NCBI GenBank assembly: GCA_903844735.1
Contig: CAIMUX010000079.1
Location: forward strand, 62,001 to 126,000
Direction of reading: 5' to 3'
Length of the DNA: 64,000 bases
From: Candidatus Eiseniibacteriota bacterium
GTDB taxonomy: Bacteria; Eisenbacteria; RBG-16-71-46; CAIMUX01
Made by a program: the position numbers and the translations under genes. The stretch's first letter is position 1. Each line of letters begins with the position of its first letter. The notes under the pieces are model-generated. The model saw nothing but the letters and a program-made list of their open reading frames with translations, made no database searches and was not told the DNA's origin. Of the stretch, positions 50,443 to 57,784 are shown one piece after another.

Positions 50443-50838
50443 TCAGGCCGCCAGTCCGAAATCCTTGAGACAGCCGACGAGCTTCTGGCGGTCGATCGGC
50501 TTCGCTAGATAGGCATCGCACTGCTCCCGAAACGCCGTCATGACATTGACGCGATCTTTCAGGGCCGTCGTCATGATGATCTTGGTTCCCTGGCCGAGGC
50601 TGATCCCGGCGGCTTCTTCGAGGCCGCGGATCTCCTTCAGCACCTCCTGGCCATCCATCTCCGGCATCATGATGTCCAGGCAGACGAGGCCGTAGGGCGC
50701 GCCGCTCTTCTTCGCTTCTCGAAACGCCTCGAGCGCCTCCGCGCCGTTGACCGCGACGTGGACTTCCCCGAACGGCGACAGAAATTTCTGGAGCAGCAGG
50801 CGACTGGTGAAGTCGTCCTCGGCGATCAGAGCCTTCAT
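50443..50838 (-). CDS. Single-domain response regulator (CheY-like)
   Basis: A 131-residue stand-alone receiver. Acidic pocket ALIAEDDFTSR, phospho-Asp in LVCLDIMMPEMDG, Thr in IIMTTALKDRVNV and Lys in AYLAKPIDRQKL. It has no output domain, so it acts by protein contact, like CheY or Spo0F. It is the first gene of the eleven-gene chemosensory operon; an upstream AAAGGAG ribosome site precedes its ATG. Confidence 0.94.
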   Translation of the reverse strand: MKALIAEDDFTSRLLLQKFLSPFGEVHVAVNGAEALEAFREAKKSGAPYGLVCLDIMMPEMDGQEVLKEIRGLEEAAGISLGQGTKIIMTTALKDRVNVMTAFREQCDAYLAKPIDRQKLVGCLKDFGLAA

Positions 50839-51155
50839 CGTTCAACTCCTTTCGATGCCAGCCCGGGGTCGGCTTGGGCCGAGTCCCGGAGTCGATGTGT
50901 CGGTGCATAAGGCCTGGCCCCGGGGTTCGCGACAACCCCGGCGAGGGTACGCACCCACCACCTCGCGTTTCCTGCATCGGCGCGATCGAGGCGCCACTTC
51001 AGATCTGTTTCCCAACGTCTGCCGCGTTTTTGCATCAAGAGACTCCACCCACCCGCCGAATTCTCTCCCGGGTTACAGATGGTTTCGCCCGGGTTCCGAC
51101 GTTTCGTCGTCAGGACCCAAATGGAGCGGCGAGGTTCTCCAAGGGGGGCAGTGTC
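50839..51155. promoter_or_regulatory. Divergent intergenic region with 8-bp inverted repeat
   Basis: This 317-bp gap separates the chemosensory operon from the divergent V4R operon and must contain promoters for both. It carries a perfect inverted repeat CCGGGGTT (50920-50927)/AACCCCGG (50934-50941) with a 6-base spacer, a possible operator or hairpin. No gene is seen in it. No clear sigma-70 boxes were found in the GC-rich sequence. Confidence 0.5.
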
Positions 51156-51350
51156 GTGGGAGACAAGATGGTCAAGTACTACGACTACGCCATGCAGAAA
51201 GGGGGGATCACCCTCCAGATGCGCCTGGCGATAAAAACCGGCGTGACCTCGGGCAACGCCAAGACCGCGCCGGACACGCCGGACCAGGTCGCGAAGTTCC
51301 AGTCCGTGCTCAAGGAACTTCTCAACGATCCCAACATCCCGCGTTTCTAG
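51156..51350 (+). CDS. Small helical protein of the V4R operon
   Basis: A 64-residue protein: GDKMVKYYDYAMQKGGITLQ, MRLAIKTGVTSGNAKTAPDT, PDQVAKFQSVLKELLNDPNI, ending PRF. It looks mostly helical and soluble with a central Thr/Ala/Pro loop. An AAGGGGGG ribosome site lies seven bases before the GTG at 51156; the ATG at 51168 is an alternative. It is 16 bp upstream of the first V4R gene. No family is recognised. Its position suggests a partner or regulator of the V4R proteins. Confidence 0.7.
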   Translation: MGDKMVKYYDYAMQKGGITLQMRLAIKTGVTSGNAKTAPDTPDQVAKFQSVLKELLNDPNIPRF

Positions 51351-51366
51351 AAGGAGGGAGGAAGAA

Positions 51367-51903
51367 ATGCCGCAAATCAAGCAGGTCACACTGGTCACGA
51401 ACCAGACGTTCGATCCCACCCGGTGCCGTCACTACACCAACGGCGTGACGACGGTCCTCCACTGTCACCACTACGCGTCGCTCTACACGCAACTCGCGGA
51501 TGACGCCACGCTGTTCGACGGCAAGACCATCCTGCGGAACACGGCCGAGAACAGCTTCTACGGCGTGCTGCAGAACTACATGGTCGACCAGAAGATCTCC
51601 CGTCGGGAGGACCGGGTCGCTGCCGTGGAGCAGTACTGGGCCTGGTGTGGCATGGGCGAGTTGAACATCTGTGACGCGAACCAGAACAACGGCCGGGCCG
51701 AGATGACCAGCTCTCATGTCGACGCGGGCTGGATCAAGAAGTGGGGGAAGCGGGACGAGCCGGTCAACTTCATCACCCAGGGTTACCTCGCGGCCGCCTG
51801 GTCGGTCATCTGGGACACCCCGATGAACACCTGGCAGGCCACGGAAACGCAATGCCTCGTCAGCGGCGCGCCCAAGTCGGTCTTCACGATCGGCCGGAAG
51901 TAA
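51367..51903 (+). CDS. V4R-like ligand-binding domain protein (first of pair)
   Basis: A 178-residue single-domain protein. The C-terminal half has the V4R (4-vinyl reductase/BchJ-like) pattern: SSHVDAGWIKKWGKRDEPVN, then FITQGYLAAAWSVIW and CLVSGAPKSVFTI. The N-terminal half contains the His/Cys-rich TTVLHCHHYASLYTQLA and WCGMGELNIC. V4R domains bind small hydrophobic ligands or tetrapyrroles in transcription factors and BchJ. No DNA-binding or catalytic domain is attached here. A strong ribosome site (AAGGAGGGAGG) precedes the ATG. The role is likely ligand sensing, but this is inference. Confidence 0.75.
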   Translation: MPQIKQVTLVTNQTFDPTRCRHYTNGVTTVLHCHHYASLYTQLADDATLFDGKTILRNTAENSFYGVLQNYMVDQKISRREDRVAAVEQYWAWCGMGELNICDANQNNGRAEMTSSHVDAGWIKKWGKRDEPVNFITQGYLAAAWSVIWDTPMNTWQATETQCLVSGAPKSVFTIGRK

Positions 51904-51914
51904 GGAGGTCACCC

Positions 51915-52508
51915 ATGAGCTTCGACCGCAAGTCCGTCATCAACGACATCTCCAAGGTGGGGGTGACCAGCAATGATCAAGGCCTCATCGAGGGGTTCGG
52001 GGTCTATGTCAACCGCCTTCCCGCCGATTTCTGGCGTGGTTTCGGCGAGAACATCATGAAGGCGGTGCCGACCGATCTGAGTGACGCGGCGTGGCATCTG
52101 TTGTACAACGCGGGCCACGAGTGCGGCTATCACACCGGGTACGGCATCGTGAACTCGGAGGAGTGGAAGGCAATCGTCCAGCCGCGCGTGCAGAAGGCTC
52201 CGGAAGACGTTTTGAACGGCGCCTTCGCGGTCTTCACCGGCTGGGGCTGGGGCAAGACGGAGATCATCGAGCAGTCGCCCGAACGGATGGTCGTCCGCGC
52301 CTACGACTACTACGAGGCCGATGGCGCGACCAACGGCACCGTCAAGCGAAACATGGCTCCGATGATCTGCGGTGTGGCGGCGGCGTTCTTCGAGCTGGCC
52401 TACGGCGGCCCCTACCCGAACGGCCTGAACAAGGCGGTCGGCCAGCAGGTCAAGGGGATCGAGACCGGTGACGACTACGGAGAGTTCGTCGTCACGCGCG
52501 TCGCTTGA
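51915..52508 (+). CDS. V4R-like ligand-binding domain protein (second of pair)
   Basis: A 197-residue protein. The first ~75 residues are helical (FGVYVNRLPADFWRGFGENI). HECGYHTGYGIVNSEEWKAI leads into the V4R-type core: FAVFTGWGWGKTEIIEQSPE, RMVVRAYDYYEADGATNGTV, MICGVAAAFFELAYGG and a final GDDYGEFVVTRVA. It is a paralogue, at domain level, of the preceding protein and follows it by 11 bp with ribosome site AAGGAGG. Together they probably form a heteromeric sensor. The family assignment is by pattern. Confidence 0.75.
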   Translation: MSFDRKSVINDISKVGVTSNDQGLIEGFGVYVNRLPADFWRGFGENIMKAVPTDLSDAAWHLLYNAGHECGYHTGYGIVNSEEWKAIVQPRVQKAPEDVLNGAFAVFTGWGWGKTEIIEQSPERMVVRAYDYYEADGATNGTVKRNMAPMICGVAAAFFELAYGGPYPNGLNKAVGQQVKGIETGDDYGEFVVTRVA

Positions 52509-52647
52509 TCCAAAGGCCTCGCTGACACGCGGAGGGGGAGAGGCGCAAGCGGCGTCTTTCCCCCTCGGGCGTTTCGGCCGGACTCACTCGGGGCCCGAGG
52601 GAGAGCCGGATGAGGTCCCATCGGCTCGAAGCCCGGGGGACAGCCAA

Positions 52648-53856
52648 GTGGAAGTGATATACCTGAACCACGCCGCGACGAGCTGGCCCAAGCCGCCGGA
52701 GGTGATCCGGCGCGTGCGGGAGACCTTGGAGGCGCCGCCCGTCGAATCGGGGCGGGGGAACGGGCGCGGAGCGGATCCGCTGCGAGCGTGTCGTGAGTCC
52801 CTGGCCACGCTCTTCGGGATGCGCGATCCAAGCCGCGTGGTGCTCACCGCCGGGGCGACGCATGCGCTGAACCTGGCGATTGTCGGGGCGGTGGGAACCC
52901 TTGCCGGGGCCGTGGGGACGCGCGACGGCACGTTGGAGACTCTCGGCGGAGCCCCGGTTCGTTGTGTCACCTCCGTCCTGGAGCACAATTCGGTCCTGCG
53001 CCCGCTGCGGCATCTGGAGCGCGACGGCCGATTGGCTCTCGACTTTCTTTCGCTGGACGAGTTCCGCGATCCCGCGGCCGTGGCGCGACGGCTGCGCGAC
53101 GGCACGCGGCTCGTCGTCCTCACCGCCGCCTCGAATGTCACCGGGGCGCGGCCCGACCTACCGACCGTGGCCGCGCTCTGCGAGGAGGCGGGGGCGATCC
53201 TCGTGGTCGATGCGGCCCAGGCCGCGGGAGCGTTCCCGCTCGACATGCCGTCGCTCGGCCCGCGGGCGTTGGTGGCGTTGGCGGGGCACAAGGGGCTGCT
53301 CGGACCAGCCGGAAGCGGGGCGCTTCTCGTGGGAGAAGGGTTTCGCGACGACGAGGTACCGCCGTTGCTGGTGGGCGGCACCGGCGTGCGCAGCGATCTG
53401 CCGTTTCAGCCGAGCGAGTGGCCGCTGCACCTTGAGGCCGGGACGATGAACCTGCCGGGGTTCGCCGGGCTCGCCGCGGGCGTGGACCTGGTTCTCGGCG
53501 AAGGCGTGGAGCGGATCGGTGCCCACCGCGCGCACCTTACGACTCTGCTACTGGACTGGCTCGAGGAAATCCCCGGCGTGCAACGGCACCGGCCTCTGCC
53601 GGGAGAACTGGCGGCCGGGGTCGCGGCGTTCAACCTCGCCGGCTGGGATCCCGGTGAGGCCGCGCTGGTCCTGCAGGAGTCGTGGGACATCGTGACGCGG
53701 GGCGGACTCCACTGCGCTCCGTTGGCGCTGCCGGCCCTCGGCTGGCCGAGCGGTTCCCTGCGCGCCTCCGTCGGCCGGTCCTCGACCGAGGCAGATGTTC
53801 ACGCTCTCGTGGCGGCGGTGCGAACTCTGGCCGCCTCCTCGGCCGCGGCCGCGTGA
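52648..53856 (+). CDS. Class V aminotransferase, cysteine desulfurase-like
   Basis: A 402-residue PLP enzyme. It begins VEVIYLNHAATSWPKPPEVI, as in the family of stand-alone cysteine desulfurases. HALNLAI and VTSVLEHNSVLRPL carry cofactor-stacking residues, LVVDAAQAAGAFPLDM carries the Asp and Gln, and the Schiff-base Lys is in VALAGHKGLLGPAGSGALLV. The active-site Cys is in VTRGGLHCAPLALPALGWP. It should release sulfur or selenium from cysteine or selenocysteine. The GTG at 52648 is chosen from a GGGGGA ribosome site and family alignment. A broken copy of its tail lies at 57785. Confidence 0.9.
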   Translation: MEVIYLNHAATSWPKPPEVIRRVRETLEAPPVESGRGNGRGADPLRACRESLATLFGMRDPSRVVLTAGATHALNLAIVGAVGTLAGAVGTRDGTLETLGGAPVRCVTSVLEHNSVLRPLRHLERDGRLALDFLSLDEFRDPAAVARRLRDGTRLVVLTAASNVTGARPDLPTVAALCEEAGAILVVDAAQAAGAFPLDMPSLGPRALVALAGHKGLLGPAGSGALLVGEGFRDDEVPPLLVGGTGVRSDLPFQPSEWPLHLEAGTMNLPGFAGLAAGVDLVLGEGVERIGAHRAHLTTLLLDWLEEIPGVQRHRPLPGELAAGVAAFNLAGWDPGEAALVLQESWDIVTRGGLHCAPLALPALGWPSGSLRASVGRSSTEADVHALVAAVRTLAASSAAAA

Positions 53857-53863
53857 GAAGCCG

Positions 53864-54241
53864 GTGACGGGGCGGAAAGACGACGAACGCGACCGGGAGC
53901 GGGAGGGGCAACGGAACGTTTCGGCCCTGACGATTCGCGAGATCGCCCTCGTGGAGGACTGCTTTGAGGACTCGGCCATCCGGGAGATCCGTCTGGCCCG
54001 CGCGCTCGACGAGACCGCGGTGTTTCGACTGGCAACGATCGGCGACCTTGAGTATCACCCGGAGTTCCCCCGGCCGTTCTTCCGCGTTCGAATTCCCGGC
54101 GGCAGCTACCTGAAGGGTGTCGTCGGCGCAGAGTCGTTCCGGGTCTTCTTTCCCCGGCCTCCTGACGCGGCGGAGTTGAGGGCGTTGGGGGAGGCAGTGG
54201 AGGCGGCGCTCGCGCTGCCGGTACCGAATTCTGATCGTTGA
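53864..54241 (+). CDS. Conserved-looking protein of unknown function
   Basis: A 125-residue protein beginning 8 bp after the desulfurase-like gene with a GTG. After a charged N-terminus (GRKDDERDREREGQRN) the core reads TIREIALVEDCFEDSAIREI and ATIGDLEYHPEFPRPFFRVR, then GGSYLKGVVGAESFRVFFPR. It alternates strands and helices and has a single Cys. It is not the DUF3343 Se/S carrier often found beside such desulfurases. No family is recognised. The tight spacing suggests it works with the desulfurase-like enzyme. Confidence 0.7.
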   Translation: MTGRKDDERDREREGQRNVSALTIREIALVEDCFEDSAIREIRLARALDETAVFRLATIGDLEYHPEFPRPFFRVRIPGGSYLKGVVGAESFRVFFPRPPDAAELRALGEAVEAALALPVPNSDR

Positions 54242-54473
54242 GTTCGGCTACGGGCCTGGCCGGCCGACTCGGGCCCTCCCCCGCCCCGGGTCCGACCGAT
54301 CGATATCGCCGGACTGATCGCTGCCATGGACGAACATACAATTGCCGGATTCTGCCGGGCCGGGTCCGACGCAGAAGATCAATCTGCCGGGTGTTCAACT
54401 CGCAGGGGAGGCCACCCCGAGAATGTCCGCCGCGCATCGTGGCTTCCGATCACGACCTCGTCGTCGAGCCGAT

Positions 54474-54779
54474 CTAAGGTCCCGAGAGCCTTCCCGCGAT
54501 GGCCGAGGGGTCGCGCCTCATGTCCAACACGGCGACGACCACGACGAGTTCCTCCTGCAAATCGTAGTAGATCGAAAACGGGAATCGCTTCGCGAGCATT
54601 CGGTGATGGCCGAACCAAACGGAGTGGATACCCGCGAAAAAGGCGAGTGACTCGATATCCGACACGAGGCAGGACACGAAATAGTGTCCCAGGCCAGTCT
54701 CTTGGCGATCATAGAAAGCCCGCGCTCCTTCGATGTCGTTGACCGCGTCTTTGGACAGGACGACGGGTCTCTGCTTCAT
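54474..54779 (-). CDS. ParE/RelE-type toxin
   Basis: A 101-residue toxin of the ParE/RelE fold: VLSKDAVNDIEGARAFYDRQ, LGHYFVSCLVSDIESLAFF, FGHHRMLAKRFPFSIYYDLQ, and LVVVVAVLDMRRDPSAIAGR at the C-terminus. The RFPFSIYY then VVAVLDMRRDP pattern is typical. Such toxins cleave mRNA on the ribosome or poison gyrase. Its ATG overlaps the antitoxin stop by 4 bp, antitoxin gene first. Length and motifs are intact. Confidence 0.92.
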   Translation of the reverse strand: MKQRPVVLSKDAVNDIEGARAFYDRQETGLGHYFVSCLVSDIESLAFFAGIHSVWFGHHRMLAKRFPFSIYYDLQEELVVVVAVLDMRRDPSAIAGRLSGP

Positions 54780-54982
54780 TGACCGACTTGATCCTTGAGC
54801 TGCTTCAGAGTGACGAGCTCGGCCTCGCCCGCCGCGATCCTCGCCCGGCGCTCGGCGAGGATCTCTTCGTGCCACCCCGGAGACGGCGGCTCCGCCTCTT
54901 CTTGGCACATCGACTCCCACAGCGCCTCCATGGCGAGGACCCGCTGGCTCGGGGTCATGCTCTTTGCGTCCACCACGGCCAT
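54776..54982 (-). CDS. Addiction-module antitoxin (PF09720-like)
   Basis: A 68-residue acidic helical protein: TPSQRVLAMEALWESMCQEE, then PPSPGWHEEILAERRARIAA and ELVTLKQLKDQV. The LWESM..E....S..WH..IL..R pattern is that of the putative addiction-module component family that neutralises ParE/RelE toxins. It precedes its toxin with a 4-bp overlap. A GGAG ribosome site stands before the ATG. Confidence 0.9.
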   Translation of the reverse strand: MAVVDAKSMTPSQRVLAMEALWESMCQEEAEPPSPGWHEEILAERRARIAAGEAELVTLKQLKDQVGQ

Positions 54983-55565
54983 CTCTCCACTCCTTCTGTG
55001 CCGAAGCCCCTCAGGACAGAACCTGTGTCATTGAGAGATCGTTGTCAACAGGGGGGCGCGCTCCCGTTTCGCCGTTCCTGCGGTTGAGATGTCATCGAAA
55101 TCGGGTGCCGAAAGAAGAACCAACGCCCCGGTCCCCCTCCGCCCGCTGCGAGCCACTGCCTGGAACTATGACCGAGCTCCGGGGGCCAAGGCAAGGTTCC
55201 CTTCCTTCCATAGGGGGACACGGCGGGCCAGTCGTGGATCGTCACAAGGCGAATCCCAAAGCCCGCCGTGTCCCCGTCGTGTGCGAAAGTCAGCCGAGCG
55301 TAATCGACGCTGCATCAACCTCTTGCCATTTGCGGAAAGGCCGAATGACGGGGCACCGGGCTGCTGCCGGCGGATCCCAGACTGGACCGGCCGGCCAGGC
55401 GACACGTTCGACACTCTGAACCTCAAGGGAGCATGAGCTCTCGGCGCCACTCGGCGGACGAAGAGTCGATCTGGTCAACCCGAGTACTTGAATCGCCGAT
55501 GGAAGGACCGAGCTCTCGCCGAGTGGATCTCATCGACCACGACCCAGGAACCTTCTTTGAGCCCG
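54983..55565. other. Intergenic region with palindromic element
   Basis: Nearly 600 bases without a supported gene. The frames present are short and of random composition. The only structure seen is the long inverted repeat at 55214-55275, annotated separately. The ParE module promoter should lie at its left end. Confidence 0.45.
55214..55275. repeat. Perfect 15-bp inverted repeat (REP-like)
   Basis: GGGGACACGGCGGGC (55214-55228) is exactly complementary to GCCCGCCGTGTCCCC (55261-55275) with 32 bases between. GGGGACACGG-type palindromes are common as REP-like sequences mobilised by Y1 (IS200-like) transposases, but no such transposase is in the window. A partial arm also occurs near 15280. 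Confidence 0.6.
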
Positions 55566-56000
55566 TCACACCTTCTCGACCCGGATCGCGACGTAGTCGC
55601 CCCGGTCGAACCCATCGCACGGCTCCTCCACGTCCTGGTTGGAATACGCGGGATGGCGGGTGAGGGTTTGAAAGGTTTCTGGTTCTCCGAAGCCTATCTG
55701 TAATAGCACTTCGATCTTCGCCGGCGTGGTCCGCCAGTTGGCATGCGCGGCCGGCTCCAGCGGGTAGGGCACCTCGGGCTTGCAGCCCTGTAACTGCGGG
55801 TGGTCCCAACTGCCCAGTTGCCCGGCCAGCCGGTAGAGCAGGCCGTAGGAGCCCTCCGCGCCGACGTCCAGCACCACCAGGTGGCCGCCCGGCTTCAGCA
55901 CCCGCTGCGCCTCACGGAAGGCGGGCGCCAGCTCCCTCAGGTAGCTCGGCACGCCGTTCATGAGCACCGTGTCGAAGGAAGGCGAGTGCGGCGACGAGCA
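55566..56000 (-). pseudogene. Class I SAM methyltransferase, 5'-truncated
   Basis: The C-terminal half of a UbiE-like methyltransferase: [40 protein letters not shown] and KIEVLLQIGFGEPETFQTLT. This covers motif post-I to the C-terminus. The glycine-rich SAM motif I and everything before it are absent, and the frame upstream (PHSPSFDT) runs into unrelated sequence that belongs to a plus-strand DNA methyltransferase relic. It cannot bind SAM as it stands. Confidence 0.75.
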
Positions 56001-56314
56001 AACCGGTATCGGCGGCCGGGCGAACGAAGGCCCGAGTCGAGGCCGACGGCGTCATCCAGCAGTGTCTCGCCCGGCTTCAGAGCGTGAAGGTGCTTGATCC
56101 GGCCTGCGGCTCCGGCAATTTCCTCTACGTGGCGTTGCAGAGGCTGAAGGATCTCGACACGGCGCACCGGAACCCGGACGTCGCGGTCTTCGCCGCCTAC
56201 GGGTGGGAACCGGACATGGCGGACGATGAACTGCTCGGTCGGTTGTTGGAGTTGAACCTGGCGCGTGCGGCGAATCCGGAGGGCATCCGAGATCGGGCTG
56301 ATTCTCCGCGCTGA
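55979..56314 (+). pseudogene. DNA methyltransferase (restriction type) with deleted centre
   Basis: A plus-strand frame reads [20 protein letters not shown] then [16 protein letters not shown], the SAM motif I region of large DNA methyltransferases of MmeI/type IIG kind. It passes directly into [20 protein letters not shown] and [12 protein letters not shown], which is the far C-terminal signature of the same enzymes. The catalytic NPPY region and the target-recognition domain, many hundred residues, are missing. The join keeps the frame. Confidence 0.8.
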
Positions 56315-56539
56315 GAAGAAACGAGGCTGTCGGCCGGCCGTCGGTGCTCAGCCGCTGCCTGCGCTCGCCCTGCAGAGCGGGAAGTGGCCGGTCTCGGGAT
56401 CCCGGCAGTCCTCAGAAGTCGATCCATAACCCAGTCGCCTCAAGAAGACCCCGAAAAGCGCCGATACCCCTATCTGCAGTGGCGTGCGAGCAGGAGGAAA
56501 CGGCATCGAAGACGAGCGATGGCCAGGCAGACGCCGGCA

Positions 56540-56755
56540 ACGTCGCCCAAGCCTCGGCGGGCGCACAGGAAGCCAGCGAACGCGCGGCCCAGGCAGCCTC
56601 GGTCTCCAAGTCGATGGCGCAGGACGTCGCCGGCGTGGACGCCGCGGCGGGCGATATCCGCTCCGGCGGCGAGCAGGTTCAGGCCGGCGCCGCCGAACTC
56701 TCCGAGCTCGCCGATCAGCTCAAGAGCCTGGTGGGAGAGTTCAAGATTGACGGTG
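56540..56755 (+). pseudogene. MCP C-terminal fragment
   Basis: About 70 residues of a chemoreceptor signalling domain end: EASERAAQAASVSKSMAQDV, then GDIRSGGEQVQAGAAELSEL and ADQLKSLVGEFKI. The pattern matches the C-terminal arm of MCPs (compare [20 protein letters not shown] in the intact receptors). It has no start, membrane part or hairpin tip. It is on the opposite strand from the intact MCPs and is not a recent copy of them. Confidence 0.8.
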
Positions 56756-57134
56756 ACCGCGAAGGCGCTTCGGTGCTGCGCGACAGACTGCCGGCTACCA
56801 GTCGGGCGACTCCCTTGCTTTCGTGGAGCGAGCGCTCGCCGGTTCGGGTGTCCCTCCGGCCGTCTGCGGGCCGGTGGCCCGTTGACGACGCGGGGCGGGG
56901 ATCTCGATCCGCCAAGAGAGCCTTCTGAGAGACCCAAGCCGGGTTGCGCGTGGCCGACATCCTCGGTCGGCGGGTCACCGAGATTCTGCCGGGCATTGCG
57001 AAGGCCCTCGCGCAGCGACCAATAGGGAAGCCCTGGCGACTCCTCGCGTCCGGTAGATGGGACGAATGAAACCCAAGCGAGTGTCACACTCATCCACGTC
57101 CCGCAGGCAGTTATCAAGATTCGGCTGCCGTGGA
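56756..57134. other. Intergenic region, no gene seen
   Basis: Sequence between the MCP fragment and the VapBC remnant. The frame of the MCP fragment stays open to 56928 but reads as Ser/Arg/Pro-rich noise. No family, RNA structure or repeat was recognised. Confidence 0.4.
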
Positions 57135-57166
57135 TTGACCGACAGCCTGCCGATGGCTAGTATAAT
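57135..57166 (+). promoter_or_regulatory. Possible promoter of the VapB-like gene
   Basis: TTGACC (57135-57140) and a perfect TATAAT (57161-57166) lie 28 bases before the antitoxin start. The 20-base spacer is longer than ideal, so strength is uncertain. A strong AGAAGGAGG ribosome site follows. Confidence 0.45.
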
Positions 57167-57193
57167 GGAGGCAGAGGTAGAAGGAGGTGCGAG

Positions 57194-57433
57194 ATGGACA
57201 CGGCCTTGAGACAAAGACTCGTCGTGCAACCCGGCGGGGTGATCGAGTTTCGTTCGCCGGAGCTCTTGCCAGGCACATTGGCCGAGGTGATTGTGATTGT
57301 GGAACATCTGCCTGTCACAGCTCACGACTTGGGTTGGCCGCCCGGCTTTTTCGAGAAGTTCGCCGGTTGCCTGCCGGATTTACCTGACCGCGAGCCGGAA
57401 GGCGGCTATGAAACACGGGATGAACTCGCATGA
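57194..57433 (+). CDS. VapB-like antitoxin
   Basis: A 79-residue protein: TALRQRLVVQPGGVIEFRSP, ELLPGTLAEVIVIVEHLPVT, and GWPPGFFEKFAGCLPDLPDR, ending in YETRDELA. The N-terminal swapped-hairpin strand pattern and the C-terminal GWPPGFFE...G...R.PEG.YE.RDEL tail are those of antitoxins paired with PIN toxins. Its stop overlaps the toxin ATG by 4 bp. The ribosome site AAGGAGG is strong. The toxin behind it is broken, so the antitoxin is probably an orphan. Confidence 0.8.
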   Translation: MDTALRQRLVVQPGGVIEFRSPELLPGTLAEVIVIVEHLPVTAHDLGWPPGFFEKFAGCLPDLPDREPEGGYETRDELA

Positions 57434-57744
57434 AACATCTCCTCGACACCGACACCTGCATTTAGTTCTTGCGCCGCCGCGAGTCCCCCGTCAAGCGCAA
57501 GCTGATAAGTGCGGATTTTGCGTCGGTGGTGCTTTGCTCGGTCGGCAAGGCCGAGCTCTATTTTGGGGCACAGCGCAGCGCCTTGCCCCAGGCGGAACTG
57601 GCGCGGCGGGGCGCTTTCATCGGCCCGAACGACTTGCTGATTGCGTCCATTGCGCCGGCAAACGAGGCCACCCTGGTCACGCACAACACCGCCGAGTTCG
57701 AACGCGTGGACGGCTTGCAAATTGAGGATTGGCACATCGGGTGA
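57430..57744 (+). pseudogene. VapC PIN-domain toxin with nonsense codon and internal deletion
   Basis: The frame starts MKHLLDTDTCI and then meets TAG at codon 12, where the family has Tyr (TAT or TAC), continuing FLRRRESPVKRKLISADFAS. Later it reads GKAELYFGAQRSALPQAELA and GAFIGPNDLLIASIAPANEA, TLVTHNTAEFERVDGLQIED. About 40 residues normally lying between the Tyr-Phe-Gly-Ala helix and the IGPNDLLIA motif are missing, including a catalytic acid region. The toxin is therefore doubly inactivated. Confidence 0.9.
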
Positions 57745-57784
57745 CGGCTGCACCGAGAGAGCGTGATGACACGATCTGGATCCC

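Noticed and set aside
39066-50838. Flagellar chemotaxis system
   Set aside because: No flagellar genes, cheZ or fliM are in the window, and CheA has two CheW domains plus a receiver, as in alternative-function pathways.
54342-54742. Plus-strand frames across the ParE toxin gene
   Set aside because: They are antisense to an intact ParE toxin and its overlapping antitoxin.
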